From: Bacteroidota bacterium
Lineage (GTDB): Bacteria > Bacteroidota > Bacteroidia > M30B66
Direction: 5' to 3'
NCBI GenBank assembly: GCA_020438185.1
Contig: JAGQVC010000099.1
Span: forward strand, 1 to 6,685
Length of the DNA stretch: 6,685 nucleotides
The notes beneath the pieces were generated by a model. That model saw nothing but the letters and a program-made list of their open reading frames with translations. It was not told where the DNA came from and did not search any database. The stretch's first letter is position 1, and each line of letters begins with the position of its first letter. Below, piece after piece: positions 1-5,878 of this stretch. The translations under genes and the position numbers were made by a program.

Positions 1-1
1 C

Positions 2-385
2 ATTAATAACAACGACAAGATATTTTACAACCTCACCGGCACCTGGTACAATTACGGCGCACAAAACGGCACTTTAATGATCAGGCCACTTTTCAGGTAT
101 CCACACGATATTTACGTGAGCAACGAGAAAGTTGATCAACCTGCTTCAGATTGGTTGTTATATCCAAATCCTGCGCAGCAGGAGGTAAATATCAGCATTC
201 CTGATTTGACGGGTAAAATAACCATTTCGATTCTGGATATTTCAGGTCGTTTACTCAGTCAGCAAGCTACAACCGGTAAGCTAAGTACATTAGCAATTGA
301 CAATCTACCCTCAGGAATTTACTTTATCCGGCTTACAGCCGAAAACAACAGGCAATATCCGGTAAGAAAGCTCATAATCAGATAA
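2..385 (+). CDS. 3' end of a type IX secretion system cargo protein (type A C-terminal sorting domain), 5' partial
   Basis: The frame is open from the left edge, so only the last 127 residues of a larger secreted or cell-surface protein are visible. The last ~75 residues look like a T9SS type A sorting domain. They begin with YPNPA (window residues 54-58), continue through alternating beta strands with ILDISGR, and end with LPSGIYFIRL and a basic KLIIR terminus. In this family the domain guides Sec-exported cargo through the outer membrane and is then removed by the sortase PorU. The stretch before it (YNLTGTWYNYGAQNGTLMIRPLF) resembles the end of a preceding extracellular domain, so the ATG at 77 is almost certainly internal rather than the start. 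The catalytic or adhesive part lies outside the window, so the protein's job is unknown. The stop lies 2 nt before rluD, so read-through transcription into rluD is likely. Confidence 0.88.
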   Translation: MNNNDKIFYNLTGTWYNYGAQNGTLMIRPLFRYPHDIYVSNEKVDQPASDWLLYPNPAQQEVNISIPDLTGKITISILDISGRLLSQQATTGKLSTLAIDNLPSGIYFIRLTAENNRQYPVRKLIIR

Positions 386-387
386 TT

Positions 388-1446
388 ATGAGCGATGAGC
401 GATTTTCAGAAGAAGATGAACAGGACGACGAACAGGATCTGTTCGAGCACTTCAGTATAACGGCAGACAAAGGCCAGGAGCTGCTAAGGGTAGATAAATT
501 CCTTCAGAACAGGCTGGAAAAAACATCAAGAAGCAGAATTCAGGCGGCTGCGGATGCAGGAAATATCCATGTTAACGGCAAGGCCGTAAAATCGAATTAC
601 CGGGTAAAACCTGCTGATTACATTGCTGTTGTTTTCGCGCATCCGCCGCGAGATCGGGAAATTAAACCTGAAAATATTCCGCTCAACATTGTTTACGAAG
701 ATGAGGAAGTCATCGTAATTAATAAACCTCCGGGCCTGGTAGTTCATCCCGGACACGGTAATTACAGCGGCACGCTCGTGAATGCTTTGATGTACCATTT
801 CAGGCACCTTGACATGTACCGTCAGAAAGAATCGCCTCGACCCGGACTGGTTCACCGGCTCGATAAAAACACTTCAGGTATTATGGTTTTAGCCAAAACG
901 GAGTATTCGATGACGCATCTTGCGCGGCAATTTTTTGAAAGGACAACAAAAAGAACCTATCAGGCCTTGGTTTGGGGTGATGTGAAAGAGGATTCAGGTA
1001 CGATTACAGGGCATATTGGACGCGATGTTCGCGACAGGAAGTTATTTACTGTATATCCCGGAGGAGATCAGGGTAAACATGCCGTTACACACTATAATGT
1101 TCTTGAAAGGTTTGGCTATGTTACATTGGTTGAATGCAGACTGGAAACAGGAAGAACGCACCAGATTCGAGTTCACCTGAAATACATTGGTCACCCATTG
1201 TTTAATGATGATACCTACGGAGGGGACAAGATTCTAAAGGGAACCACATTCAGCAATTACAAGCAGTTTGTGGACAATTGTTTTGAAATACTTCCCAGAC
1301 ATGCCTTGCATGCAAAATCACTGGGATTTGTGCATCCGGTAAGCAAGAAGGAATTGTTTTTTGATTCTGAATTACCTGACGATATGACACAGGCGATTTT
1401 GAAATGGAGAACTTATTTTGAATTCAAAATAAGTAAGGCCGAGTAA
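388..1446 (+). CDS. rluD: RluD-family 23S rRNA pseudouridine synthase
   Basis: This 352-residue protein is a RluA/RluD-type pseudouridine synthase. It would isomerise uridines in 23S rRNA, helix 69 if it is a true RluD, in the cytoplasm. An acidic N-terminal tail (1-20) precedes an S4 RNA-binding domain (about 33-80, LLRVDKFL to KPADYI). The catalytic domain carries the signature GLVHRLDKNTSG with the catalytic Asp159, then RTYQALVWG (189-197) and the GRTHQIRVHLKYIGHP motif (255-270). The segment ILKGTTFSNYKQFVDNC near 283-299 is an insertion I recall as usual in Bacteroidota RluD proteins. Length is normal for the family in this phylum. ATG 388 lies 2 nt after the preceding stop and has no Shine-Dalgarno sequence, as is usual here. 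The gene ends 3 nt from the convergent exosortase gene. Family assignment is firm. RluD rather than a close paralogue is likely but rests on overall resemblance. Confidence 0.93.
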   Translation: MSDERFSEEDEQDDEQDLFEHFSITADKGQELLRVDKFLQNRLEKTSRSRIQAAADAGNIHVNGKAVKSNYRVKPADYIAVVFAHPPRDREIKPENIPLNIVYEDEEVIVINKPPGLVVHPGHGNYSGTLVNALMYHFRHLDMYRQKESPRPGLVHRLDKNTSGIMVLAKTEYSMTHLARQFFERTTKRTYQALVWGDVKEDSGTITGHIGRDVRDRKLFTVYPGGDQGKHAVTHYNVLERFGYVTLVECRLETGRTHQIRVHLKYIGHPLFNDDTYGGDKILKGTTFSNYKQFVDNCFEILPRHALHAKSLGFVHPVSKKELFFDSELPDDMTQAILKWRTYFEFKISKAE

Positions 1447-1449
1447 AGC

Positions 1450-2007
1450 CTAGTTTGTTGTATTAGCAACAGTTTGGGGTTTAGCGCCTTCCGGCGGAAC
1501 CACGAAACGAACCCAAACAATCCACATCAGGAAGATGAGTCCGTAAATAAGGTAGTTGAAGAAATCGTGCTGATCCAATTCTACAAATCCGCCTTTGTGT
1601 TTAACAGAAATAGCCAGAACGATTACACGAATAACATTGGTTAGCATAATCAGGGCAATTCCGGTTGGAACAAACCACAGTTTCTTTCTGAGCGGACCGG
1701 GATACGAAATGATAAGTGCTGCAAAACCATAGGACAAACCAAAGCCAACGCAATGGTTACCGATAACAACACCATAGGAACCTAAAATGGCTACAGAGCG
1801 GTAATTATTTACCACCTCGTAGCCAATTAGCTCAAGTCCCCAGGCTGATACATTATTTAATGTAACCAGCAGTATATGATAGAAGTACGTCCAGAAATGG
1901 TGGAACCACAGAATCTTGTGTGATAACCAGTGGTCGGCAATAAGCCAGATAAAGAAGAACAAAAATATTTTCGCGAGGAAAACATTAATAGATCTTAAAT
2001 CTCCCAC
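1450..2007 (-). CDS. exosortase/archaeosortase-family membrane protein
   Basis: This 185-residue, strongly hydrophobic protein has about five predicted membrane segments (roughly 11-24, 40-52, 88-102, 111-134 and 153-170). It shows the three hallmark residues of the exosortase/archaeosortase fold in the expected order. They are Cys86 in NHCVGFGLSYGF at the start of a helix, Arg127 in TNVIRVIVLAI, and His147 in DQHDFFNYLIYG before the last helix. Characterised family members cleave a C-terminal tripartite signal on exported proteins and are thought to transfer them to a membrane or cell-surface anchor. It is short, comparable to the small Bacteroidota exosortases such as XrtF, with no extra domain. 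The start is GTG at 2007: the upstream frame closes at an in-frame TAA with no ATG, and the first internal Met is residue 121. It follows a PIDGG-signal gene by 23 nt, its likely substrate. The Xrt subclass cannot be told by eye. Confidence 0.85.
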   Translation of the reverse strand: MGDLRSINVFLAKIFLFFFIWLIADHWLSHKILWFHHFWTYFYHILLVTLNNVSAWGLELIGYEVVNNYRSVAILGSYGVVIGNHCVGFGLSYGFAALIISYPGPLRKKLWFVPTGIALIMLTNVIRVIVLAISVKHKGGFVELDQHDFFNYLIYGLIFLMWIVWVRFVVPPEGAKPQTVANTTN

Positions 2008-2030
2008 AATGTCCGTTCTGAGTACGTATC

Positions 2031-2225
2031 TTACTTATCGCTTTTATTCTTGCGGGCGTCGTAAATTTTCTTTGCTCCGTAACCTGCACAAGCAGCAACA
2101 AGCAATGAAACGCCTCCGTCAATCGGAACAACGCTTGGTCCCGGAGGAAGTGGCGTAGCCATAAGAGCAGAAACAGCGCCGGTAGCAATGATAACACCTA
2201 CAGTGAGTGATAACTTCTTCAACAT
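2031..2225 (-). CDS. PID-CTERM-type sorting-signal small protein, probable exosortase substrate
   Basis: This is a 64-residue protein. Residues 1-23 form a signal peptide (MLKK, then a hydrophobic core to about ALMA). A short Pro-rich linker (24-33, TPLPPGPSVV) follows, then PIDGG (34-38), a short hydrophobic stretch (39-51, VSLLVAACAGYGA) and a basic tail beginning KKIYDARKNK (52-61). Motif, membrane segment and basic tail form the tripartite exosortase-type signal. The PIDGG form matches what I recall as the Bacteroidota PID-CTERM sorting domain. Mature cargo would be only about ten residues, so the protein is nearly all signal. ATG 2225 is chosen over the in-frame Met at 2315 because a good promoter lies at 2271-2302, between them, and because it places a proper signal peptide at the N-terminus. 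The exosortase-like gene starts 23 nt after its stop, which argues for an enzyme-substrate pair. The cellular function is unknown. Confidence 0.82.
   Translation of the reverse strand: MLKKLSLTVGVIIATGAVSALMATPLPPGPSVVPIDGGVSLLVAACAGYGAKKIYDARKNKSDK
2043..2126 (-). other. tripartite C-terminal sorting signal (PIDGG, hydrophobic stretch, basic tail)
   Basis: These codons cover residues 34-61 of the 64-residue protein. PIDGG would be the recognition and cleavage region, VSLLVAACAGYGA the unusually short membrane stretch (13 residues, with a Cys at 46), and KKIYDARKNK the positive-inside stop. The order is the same as in PEP-CTERM signals, with a different motif. That the neighbouring exosortase acts on it is inferred from adjacency. 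Confidence 0.72.
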
Positions 2226-2270
2226 GATGGGAAGTATTTTAATTTGGTTTGGTTTGTTTACTAAGAATGA

Positions 2271-2302
2271 CAAAGATAGGGAAACGCATTTTAATAATCC
2301 AA
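2271..2302 (-). promoter_or_regulatory. Bacteroidota-type promoter for the PIDGG/exosortase pair
   Basis: Reading leftward, TTG (2302-2300) is followed after 21 nt by TATCTTTG (2278-2271), an exact match to the TAnnTTTG -7 element with its TTG -33 partner at a normal distance. Transcription would start near 2265, giving a leader of about 40 nt before ATG 2225. The leader contains an AAACC-type tandem (plus strand TTTGG repeats at 2243-2256) and no Shine-Dalgarno. It supports the short start of the small gene and independent transcription of the pair from the hydroxylase upstream. Confidence 0.6.
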
Positions 2303-2416
2303 GTATCGTTAACAAATTTAACAGAAAACTTACAGTAGGTTCTGCACTTTATCTCTGAATTTCAGATAGTTAAACTAAGATTTTTTACATGTGTTTGTTT
2401 GACAATCAGGGCTTGT

Positions 2417-3313
2417 TTACACCGCTTCCTGTTGATAAGTTTCAAAATCGGACGATTTTTCCAACTCCCATTGGGATCTGAGCTGCCTGGAAGTCTTTCG
2501 GCTACCATCGTGGCTCCAGCCCGGAGGACCGAAAATATATCCCAGCGCGTTTCGCCATCCGCCGGAACGGCGAACATCCGACCACATGGCTTTCCATTCG
2601 TGGAAAACAACTTTAAGTGGATGATACGTGTGAATGTTTGAGGTGAGCCCGTAATGAACCGGAACATCCTCCCGCTCTTCCTGAAATGTACCGAAAAGGC
2701 GGTCCCAAATAATAAGAACCATGCCCATGTTCTTGTCTAAATACAAAGGATTGGAAGCATGATGAACCCTATGATGGGAAGGAGTTACAAAAAGAAATTC
2801 GAAAGCCGGATGTAACTTTCCTACCAGTTCTGTGTGAACCCAAAATCCGTACACCTGACAAGCTGCATACATGAAAACGATATCGAGCGCTTCGAATCCA
2901 ACCAAAGCCAAAGGCAGGTAAAACAGAAAACGGTAAAAAGGTTGAAAAACAGATGAGCGGATAGCAACCGTAAAATTGAACTTTTCACTGGAGTGATGGG
3001 TAACATGGGAAGCCCAGAAAAAACGACTGTAATGGTCGGCGTAATGCAATACATAATACATCAGGTCTTGACCGACAAACAGCAAAACCCAGTAAACCCA
3101 ATCCTTCTCGGCAAACGAAAACACTCTGAACTTCCAGGCAAATACCAGAATAGCCAAAGCCGCCCCTCTAAAAATAAGGTCGTTTACAAAGTTCCAGCTG
3201 GTACAAACCAGATTTATAAAAGTATCACCTCTGGTGTACAGGGCGCGATGATGAAAGTGACTGTAAATCATTTCACCCAATATCAAAACCACCATCAGCG
3301 GTGTTGATATCAT
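2417..3313 (-). CDS. sterol desaturase/fatty acid hydroxylase-superfamily protein, alkylglycerol monooxygenase-like
   Basis: This is a 298-residue integral membrane di-iron oxygenase. The histidine boxes are complete: HYADH (His90/His94), HVTHH (His103/106/107), the isolated His160 in FWVHTE, and HRVHH (His181/184/185). The contexts SHVTHHSSEKFN, TPSHHRVHHASN and DKNMGMVLIIWDRLFGTF resemble alkylglycerol monooxygenase (AGMO/TMEM195) more than sterol C4/C5 oxidases. The C-terminal FGPPGWSHDG is a feature I recall from bacterial relatives. AGMO cleaves the ether bond of alkylglycerols using a pterin cofactor. The substrate here is unknown and could be another lipid. Hydrophobic segments lie near 1-16, 45-60, 70-88 and 127-155. 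ATG 3313 is preferred over GTG 3331 because the likely -7 element (3336-3343) would place the transcription start at or inside that GTG. The superfamily call is firm; the AGMO subgroup is likely. Confidence 0.88.
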   Translation of the reverse strand: MISTPLMVVLILGEMIYSHFHHRALYTRGDTFINLVCTSWNFVNDLIFRGAALAILVFAWKFRVFSFAEKDWVYWVLLFVGQDLMYYVLHYADHYSRFFWASHVTHHSSEKFNFTVAIRSSVFQPFYRFLFYLPLALVGFEALDIVFMYAACQVYGFWVHTELVGKLHPAFEFLFVTPSHHRVHHASNPLYLDKNMGMVLIIWDRLFGTFQEEREDVPVHYGLTSNIHTYHPLKVVFHEWKAMWSDVRRSGGWRNALGYIFGPPGWSHDGSRKTSRQLRSQWELEKSSDFETYQQEAV

Positions 3314-3335
3314 GAGCAACAAAGCTTCCACGCGG

Positions 3336-3343
3336 CAAAAATA
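3336..3343 (-). promoter_or_regulatory. possible -7 element (TATTTTTG) for the AGMO-like gene
   Basis: TATTTTTG read leftward matches TAnnTTTG exactly, but no TTG lies at the usual distance upstream (the best stretch near 3363-3368 reads TGTTAG). The start of transcription would fall near 3330, leaving about 17 nt before ATG 3313. The element helps to choose that ATG over the GTG at 3331. It lies in the 110-nt gap after the preceding gene, which has no obvious terminator. Confidence 0.35.
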
Positions 3344-3423
3344 ATTTTTTTACCCTTGAAGACTAACATTCAGTAATTGTCTTTTTATAACCGGCATCCA
3401 ACATGCACGAATCCTGTCCGAAA

Positions 3424-4107
3424 TTACTGCCCCGGTTTGCGAAAAACCCGTTTTACCTTCCATTTTAAACGCTGCCAGAACGAAGGTCGTTCAACATAGA
3501 ATGCTGTAATTTGAGATTCGGAACTGACCAGATTAATATTAATTCTTTGTATTGCTTCAGGATTGGATGAGTTAATAACTTCAAAATCGGAAACAGGTAA
3601 AACCTGTGAACTGTATCCCACAAACTCAATTCGTAGCGAATCACCCGGAGTAATATTCACGTGATTTGTCAGAATTAATTTAAAATCACCATCAAAATCA
3701 GTGTAGGTAGCGATTTGCTTTCCAATTAACTCCACCTTAACAAAGGGAAGTTCTTCGCCGGTGTTGTAATCCGTAACATGACCAGAAATAATAATAGTGT
3801 CCTGAACCGCAGGTTCATTTGCCTCCAAGGCTCCTGAAAGAGCTAATGCCATTCCTGAAGCCAAAGCAGCTTTTGTAAACTTTTCGCTTGCACGCGGAAC
3901 TTCGCTGCCCCAGTATTTAAGCTGTGCTTCACTATACATACCGCAAACCGAATTGTTATTTGCGGATTGTATTTCACGAATTTCCTTCCAGTTTTTCTTT
4001 GAAAAATCAAATATTAATTTGTTGCATTTTCCGCATATTCTTCCGCCTTCGGCGGATTTCATTGCCAGCCAATTTTGATTGCAGTGTGCCGGTTTAGGTA
4101 TTTCCAT
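3424..4107 (-). CDS. Cys-rich N-terminal, single-pass membrane protein with CarboxypepD_reg-like domain
   Basis: This 227-residue protein has three parts. Residues 1-65 form a compact Cys-containing head: IPKPAHCNQNW (Cys9), GGRICGKCNKLIFDFS (Cys25, Cys28) and VCGMY (Cys55), a spacing that could bind metal. Residues about 77-96 are a hydrophobic segment (AALASGMALALSGALEA) acting as membrane anchor or internal signal. Residues about 104-196 form a beta-sandwich of the carboxypeptidase regulatory-like type (ISGHVTDYNTGEELPFVKVELIG, then TDFDGDFKL). The last 18 residues are aromatic and basic (SFWQRLKWKVKRVFRKPGQ). I recall this head-plus-sandwich design from many uncharacterised Bacteroidota proteins; no reaction is known. 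ATG 4107 is chosen because the in-frame extension upstream has only a TTG at 4137, and family members begin close to the IPKP motif. The start lies 46 nt after the glpD stop with only a poor promoter match, so cotranscription with glpD is likely. Confidence 0.75.
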   Translation of the reverse strand: MEIPKPAHCNQNWLAMKSAEGGRICGKCNKLIFDFSKKNWKEIREIQSANNNSVCGMYSEAQLKYWGSEVPRASEKFTKAALASGMALALSGALEANEPAVQDTIIISGHVTDYNTGEELPFVKVELIGKQIATYTDFDGDFKLILTNHVNITPGDSLRIEFVGYSSQVLPVSDFEVINSSNPEAIQRININLVSSESQITAFYVERPSFWQRLKWKVKRVFRKPGQ

Positions 4108-4153
4108 TAATCCAATAATCAGATTCTTTTTAGTCAACGCAAATTAAAATAAT

Positions 4154-5800
4154 TTATTCTGATGGCTTAACCGCATCCATAGCTGCATAAAATTTATATT
4201 TTAATTCTGTAATTAATCGTTCATTTAAATTCAATTGCTGACAAAAAAACGGATAACTTAATTCGAACTCCTCAGCAAGTTTATCGAAATTAAAATATAA
4301 TTTCCCGGTCCTTCTTTCCCAAAAATCCAATGGTGTACAAACCATTTCTGAATGAATCGCGTAGTTGATTTCTGCAAACAATGGAACAAGCTCTTTTTCA
4401 ACAATCTGAGGCCATAACTCATATGCAATTTCAACAATTTTACTTGTATTCCTCCCGTACCGTTCTACCCAGGAAATTATCATTTTTTCACCTGCGCCAA
4501 TTTGTTTTGCCTCACCAATTTGTTGCTCAATAAATTCGGCAATTTCCTGTTCATTATTAAATTCAGCACCCGATAATTTTAAATGTCTGGATGCAATGGC
4601 CTTTGATTTCTTTTTTAAGCCTTTTTGGTGCAATTTTTTCATCACATTTTCCGCCATGTGACGATAACCTGTAAGTTTACCTCCGGCAATTGAAATTAAT
4701 CCACCCGGACTTATAAAAATTTCATCCTTCCGTGATAATTCCGTAGTTCCTTTTCCCTGCTTGGCTATGAGGGGTCTCAAGCCTGTCCAGGAAGAAAGTA
4801 AATCATCAGCCCGAAGGGCAATATCAGGAAACATATTGTTGCAGGCCTCAATTAAATAATTGAGGTCGCTCCTGGTAATTCCAGCGGTACCCGGATTACC
4901 GCTAAACAGAGTATCGGTCGTTCCCACATAGGTCTTGTTACCTCTGGGAATTGCAAAAACCATCCGCCCACCGGGCGCATCAAAATAAGCAGATTGTTTT
5001 ACCGGCAATTTAAAATGAGGGAAAACCAAATGCACACCTTTACTCAACACCAGATTTTTATTTAAATTATTATCATCCAAATGTCTTACATCATCTACCC
5101 AGGGACCGGCAGCATTAATGATAAATCGCCCTTTAACTGTAAATGATTTTTGAGTAAATGCATCAATTACATGAATACCTTCAATCTTACTCGAATTATT
5201 TTTAACAAAGCCTTTGCAGGGTGAATAATTAACACAAACAGCACCGAGCTCTACCGCTTTTTTAATTACTGAAATGGTTAGTCGGGAATCATCTGTTCGA
5301 TATTCTGTATAGAGTGCTGCACCCAATAAATTGTCTTTGTGAAGCAAAGGCTCCTCCATCAAAGCACTTTCTTTGTTCAACATTTTGAAGCGCATATCTT
5401 TTTTAACACCTGCAAGAAATTCATACATCCAAAGTGCGATTCGCGTTGAAAACATTCCAAGTTCTCCTTTTCGGATAACAGGCAAAAGCATCGGTTCGGG
5501 ACGAACAAGATGCATAGCATTTCGATAAAGTACTTCCCGCTCTATTCCGGTTTTTCTGACAACACCGAATTGCAGATTTTTCAAATACCTAAGACCTCCA
5601 TGAATAAGTTTGGTTGATTTGGAACTTGTGCCTGAGGCAAAATCATTTGCTTCGCAAAGAAAAACCCGATACCCTGCAGCAGCAGCATCCAGTGCAACGC
5701 CTGCCCCGGTAATTCCTCCACCAATAATGATTAGATCAAAATGTTGCTTGCCGGATTCTTCCAGTAATTTTAACCGATTGAGCGCTGAAAAACTTCTCAT
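4154..5800 (-). CDS. glpD: FAD-dependent glycerol-3-phosphate dehydrogenase/oxidase
   Basis: This 548-residue flavoprotein has the usual length for aerobic GlpD. It oxidises sn-glycerol 3-phosphate to dihydroxyacetone phosphate and passes electrons to the quinone pool at the inner face of the cytoplasmic membrane. The N-terminus has the Rossmann FAD motif DLIIIGGGITGAG (22-34) with the acidic residue Glu50 ending the second strand. The GlpD signature GTSSKSTKLIHGGLRYL (57-73) follows. The middle holds the DAO substrate domain (FIINAAGPWVDD; GRMVFAIPRGNKTYVGTTD). GGLISIAGGKLTGYR completes the FAD site, and the rest is the helical C-terminal DAO_C domain. ATG 5800 places the FAD motif at the expected distance. 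No glpK or glpF is in the window, so the usual glycerol operon is absent here. It leads a leftward run of genes and diverges from an outer membrane protein gene. An oxidase (GlpO) that makes peroxide is possible but less likely. Confidence 0.93.
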   Translation of the reverse strand: MRSFSALNRLKLLEESGKQHFDLIIIGGGITGAGVALDAAAAGYRVFLCEANDFASGTSSKSTKLIHGGLRYLKNLQFGVVRKTGIEREVLYRNAMHLVRPEPMLLPVIRKGELGMFSTRIALWMYEFLAGVKKDMRFKMLNKESALMEEPLLHKDNLLGAALYTEYRTDDSRLTISVIKKAVELGAVCVNYSPCKGFVKNNSSKIEGIHVIDAFTQKSFTVKGRFIINAAGPWVDDVRHLDDNNLNKNLVLSKGVHLVFPHFKLPVKQSAYFDAPGGRMVFAIPRGNKTYVGTTDTLFSGNPGTAGITRSDLNYLIEACNNMFPDIALRADDLLSSWTGLRPLIAKQGKGTTELSRKDEIFISPGGLISIAGGKLTGYRHMAENVMKKLHQKGLKKKSKAIASRHLKLSGAEFNNEQEIAEFIEQQIGEAKQIGAGEKMIISWVERYGRNTSKIVEIAYELWPQIVEKELVPLFAEINYAIHSEMVCTPLDFWERRTGKLYFNFDKLAEEFELSYPFFCQQLNLNERLITELKYKFYAAMDAVKPSE

Positions 5801-5813
5801 GAATCTTTGTCCC

Positions 5814-5846
5814 TAAATATAGTGATACCCTATTTGAGATTACAAA
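5814..5846 (-). promoter_or_regulatory. candidate promoter for glpD
   Basis: Reading leftward, TTTG (5846-5843) is followed by a 21-nt spacer measured from its TTG and then TATATTTA (5821-5814), one base off TAnnTTTG. The start of transcription would fall only about 7 nt before ATG 5800. An alternative -7 (AATATTTG, 5850-5843) has no partner at a suitable distance. This is weak evidence and would make a nearly leaderless message. Confidence 0.3.
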
Positions 5847-5860
5847 TATTTATACTTTTG
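5833..5860 (+). promoter_or_regulatory. candidate promoter for the outer membrane barrel gene
   Basis: TTTG (5833-5836) and an exact TAnnTTTG match, TACTTTTG (5853-5860), are separated by 16 nt, slightly tight for this promoter class. Transcription would begin near 5867, about 12 nt before ATG 5879. The -33 box and the glpD elements occupy the same 50 bp, so the two divergent promoters would overlap. Confidence 0.45.
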
Positions 5861-5878
5861 TGTTGTTAACAGGTGATT

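Noticed and set aside
526..855. 109-codon open frame on the minus strand inside rluD
   Set aside because: It lies fully opposite the conserved RluD S4 and catalytic coding sequence and its translation has no recognisable domain.
1456..1471. Hairpin TGTTG-tattag-CAACA just after the rluD stop, as a possible terminator
   Set aside because: The stem is only five weak pairs, there is no T-run, and it lies in the exosortase coding sequence.
1916..2158. 80-codon plus-strand frame across the exosortase/PIDGG junction
   Set aside because: It is opposite two genes with clear motifs and is explained as a shadow.
2226..2315. Longer start (Met at 2315) for the PIDGG protein
   Set aside because: It would put the start upstream of the consensus promoter and bury the signal peptide in the middle of the chain.
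2354..2366. TCTGAA-t-TTCAGA palindrome as terminator or operator
   Set aside because: The one-base centre cannot form a normal hairpin loop and no T-run follows on either strand. It could be a protein-binding site, but a single 13-nt palindrome is not enough.
2399..2641. Open frames on both strands overlapping the 3' half of the AGMO-like gene
   Set aside because: They are antisense or out-of-frame to the histidine-box protein and show no protein-like features.
2993..3307. 104-codon plus-strand frame opposite the N-terminal half of the hydroxylase
   Set aside because: It is antisense to the conserved histidine motifs, its composition is low in hydrophobic core patterns, and it has no promoter or start context.
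4141..4155. AAATTA-aaa-TAATTT inverted repeat at the glpD stop as a terminator
   Set aside because: The stem is all A/T with a 3-nt loop in an A/T-rich gap, too weak to end transcription.
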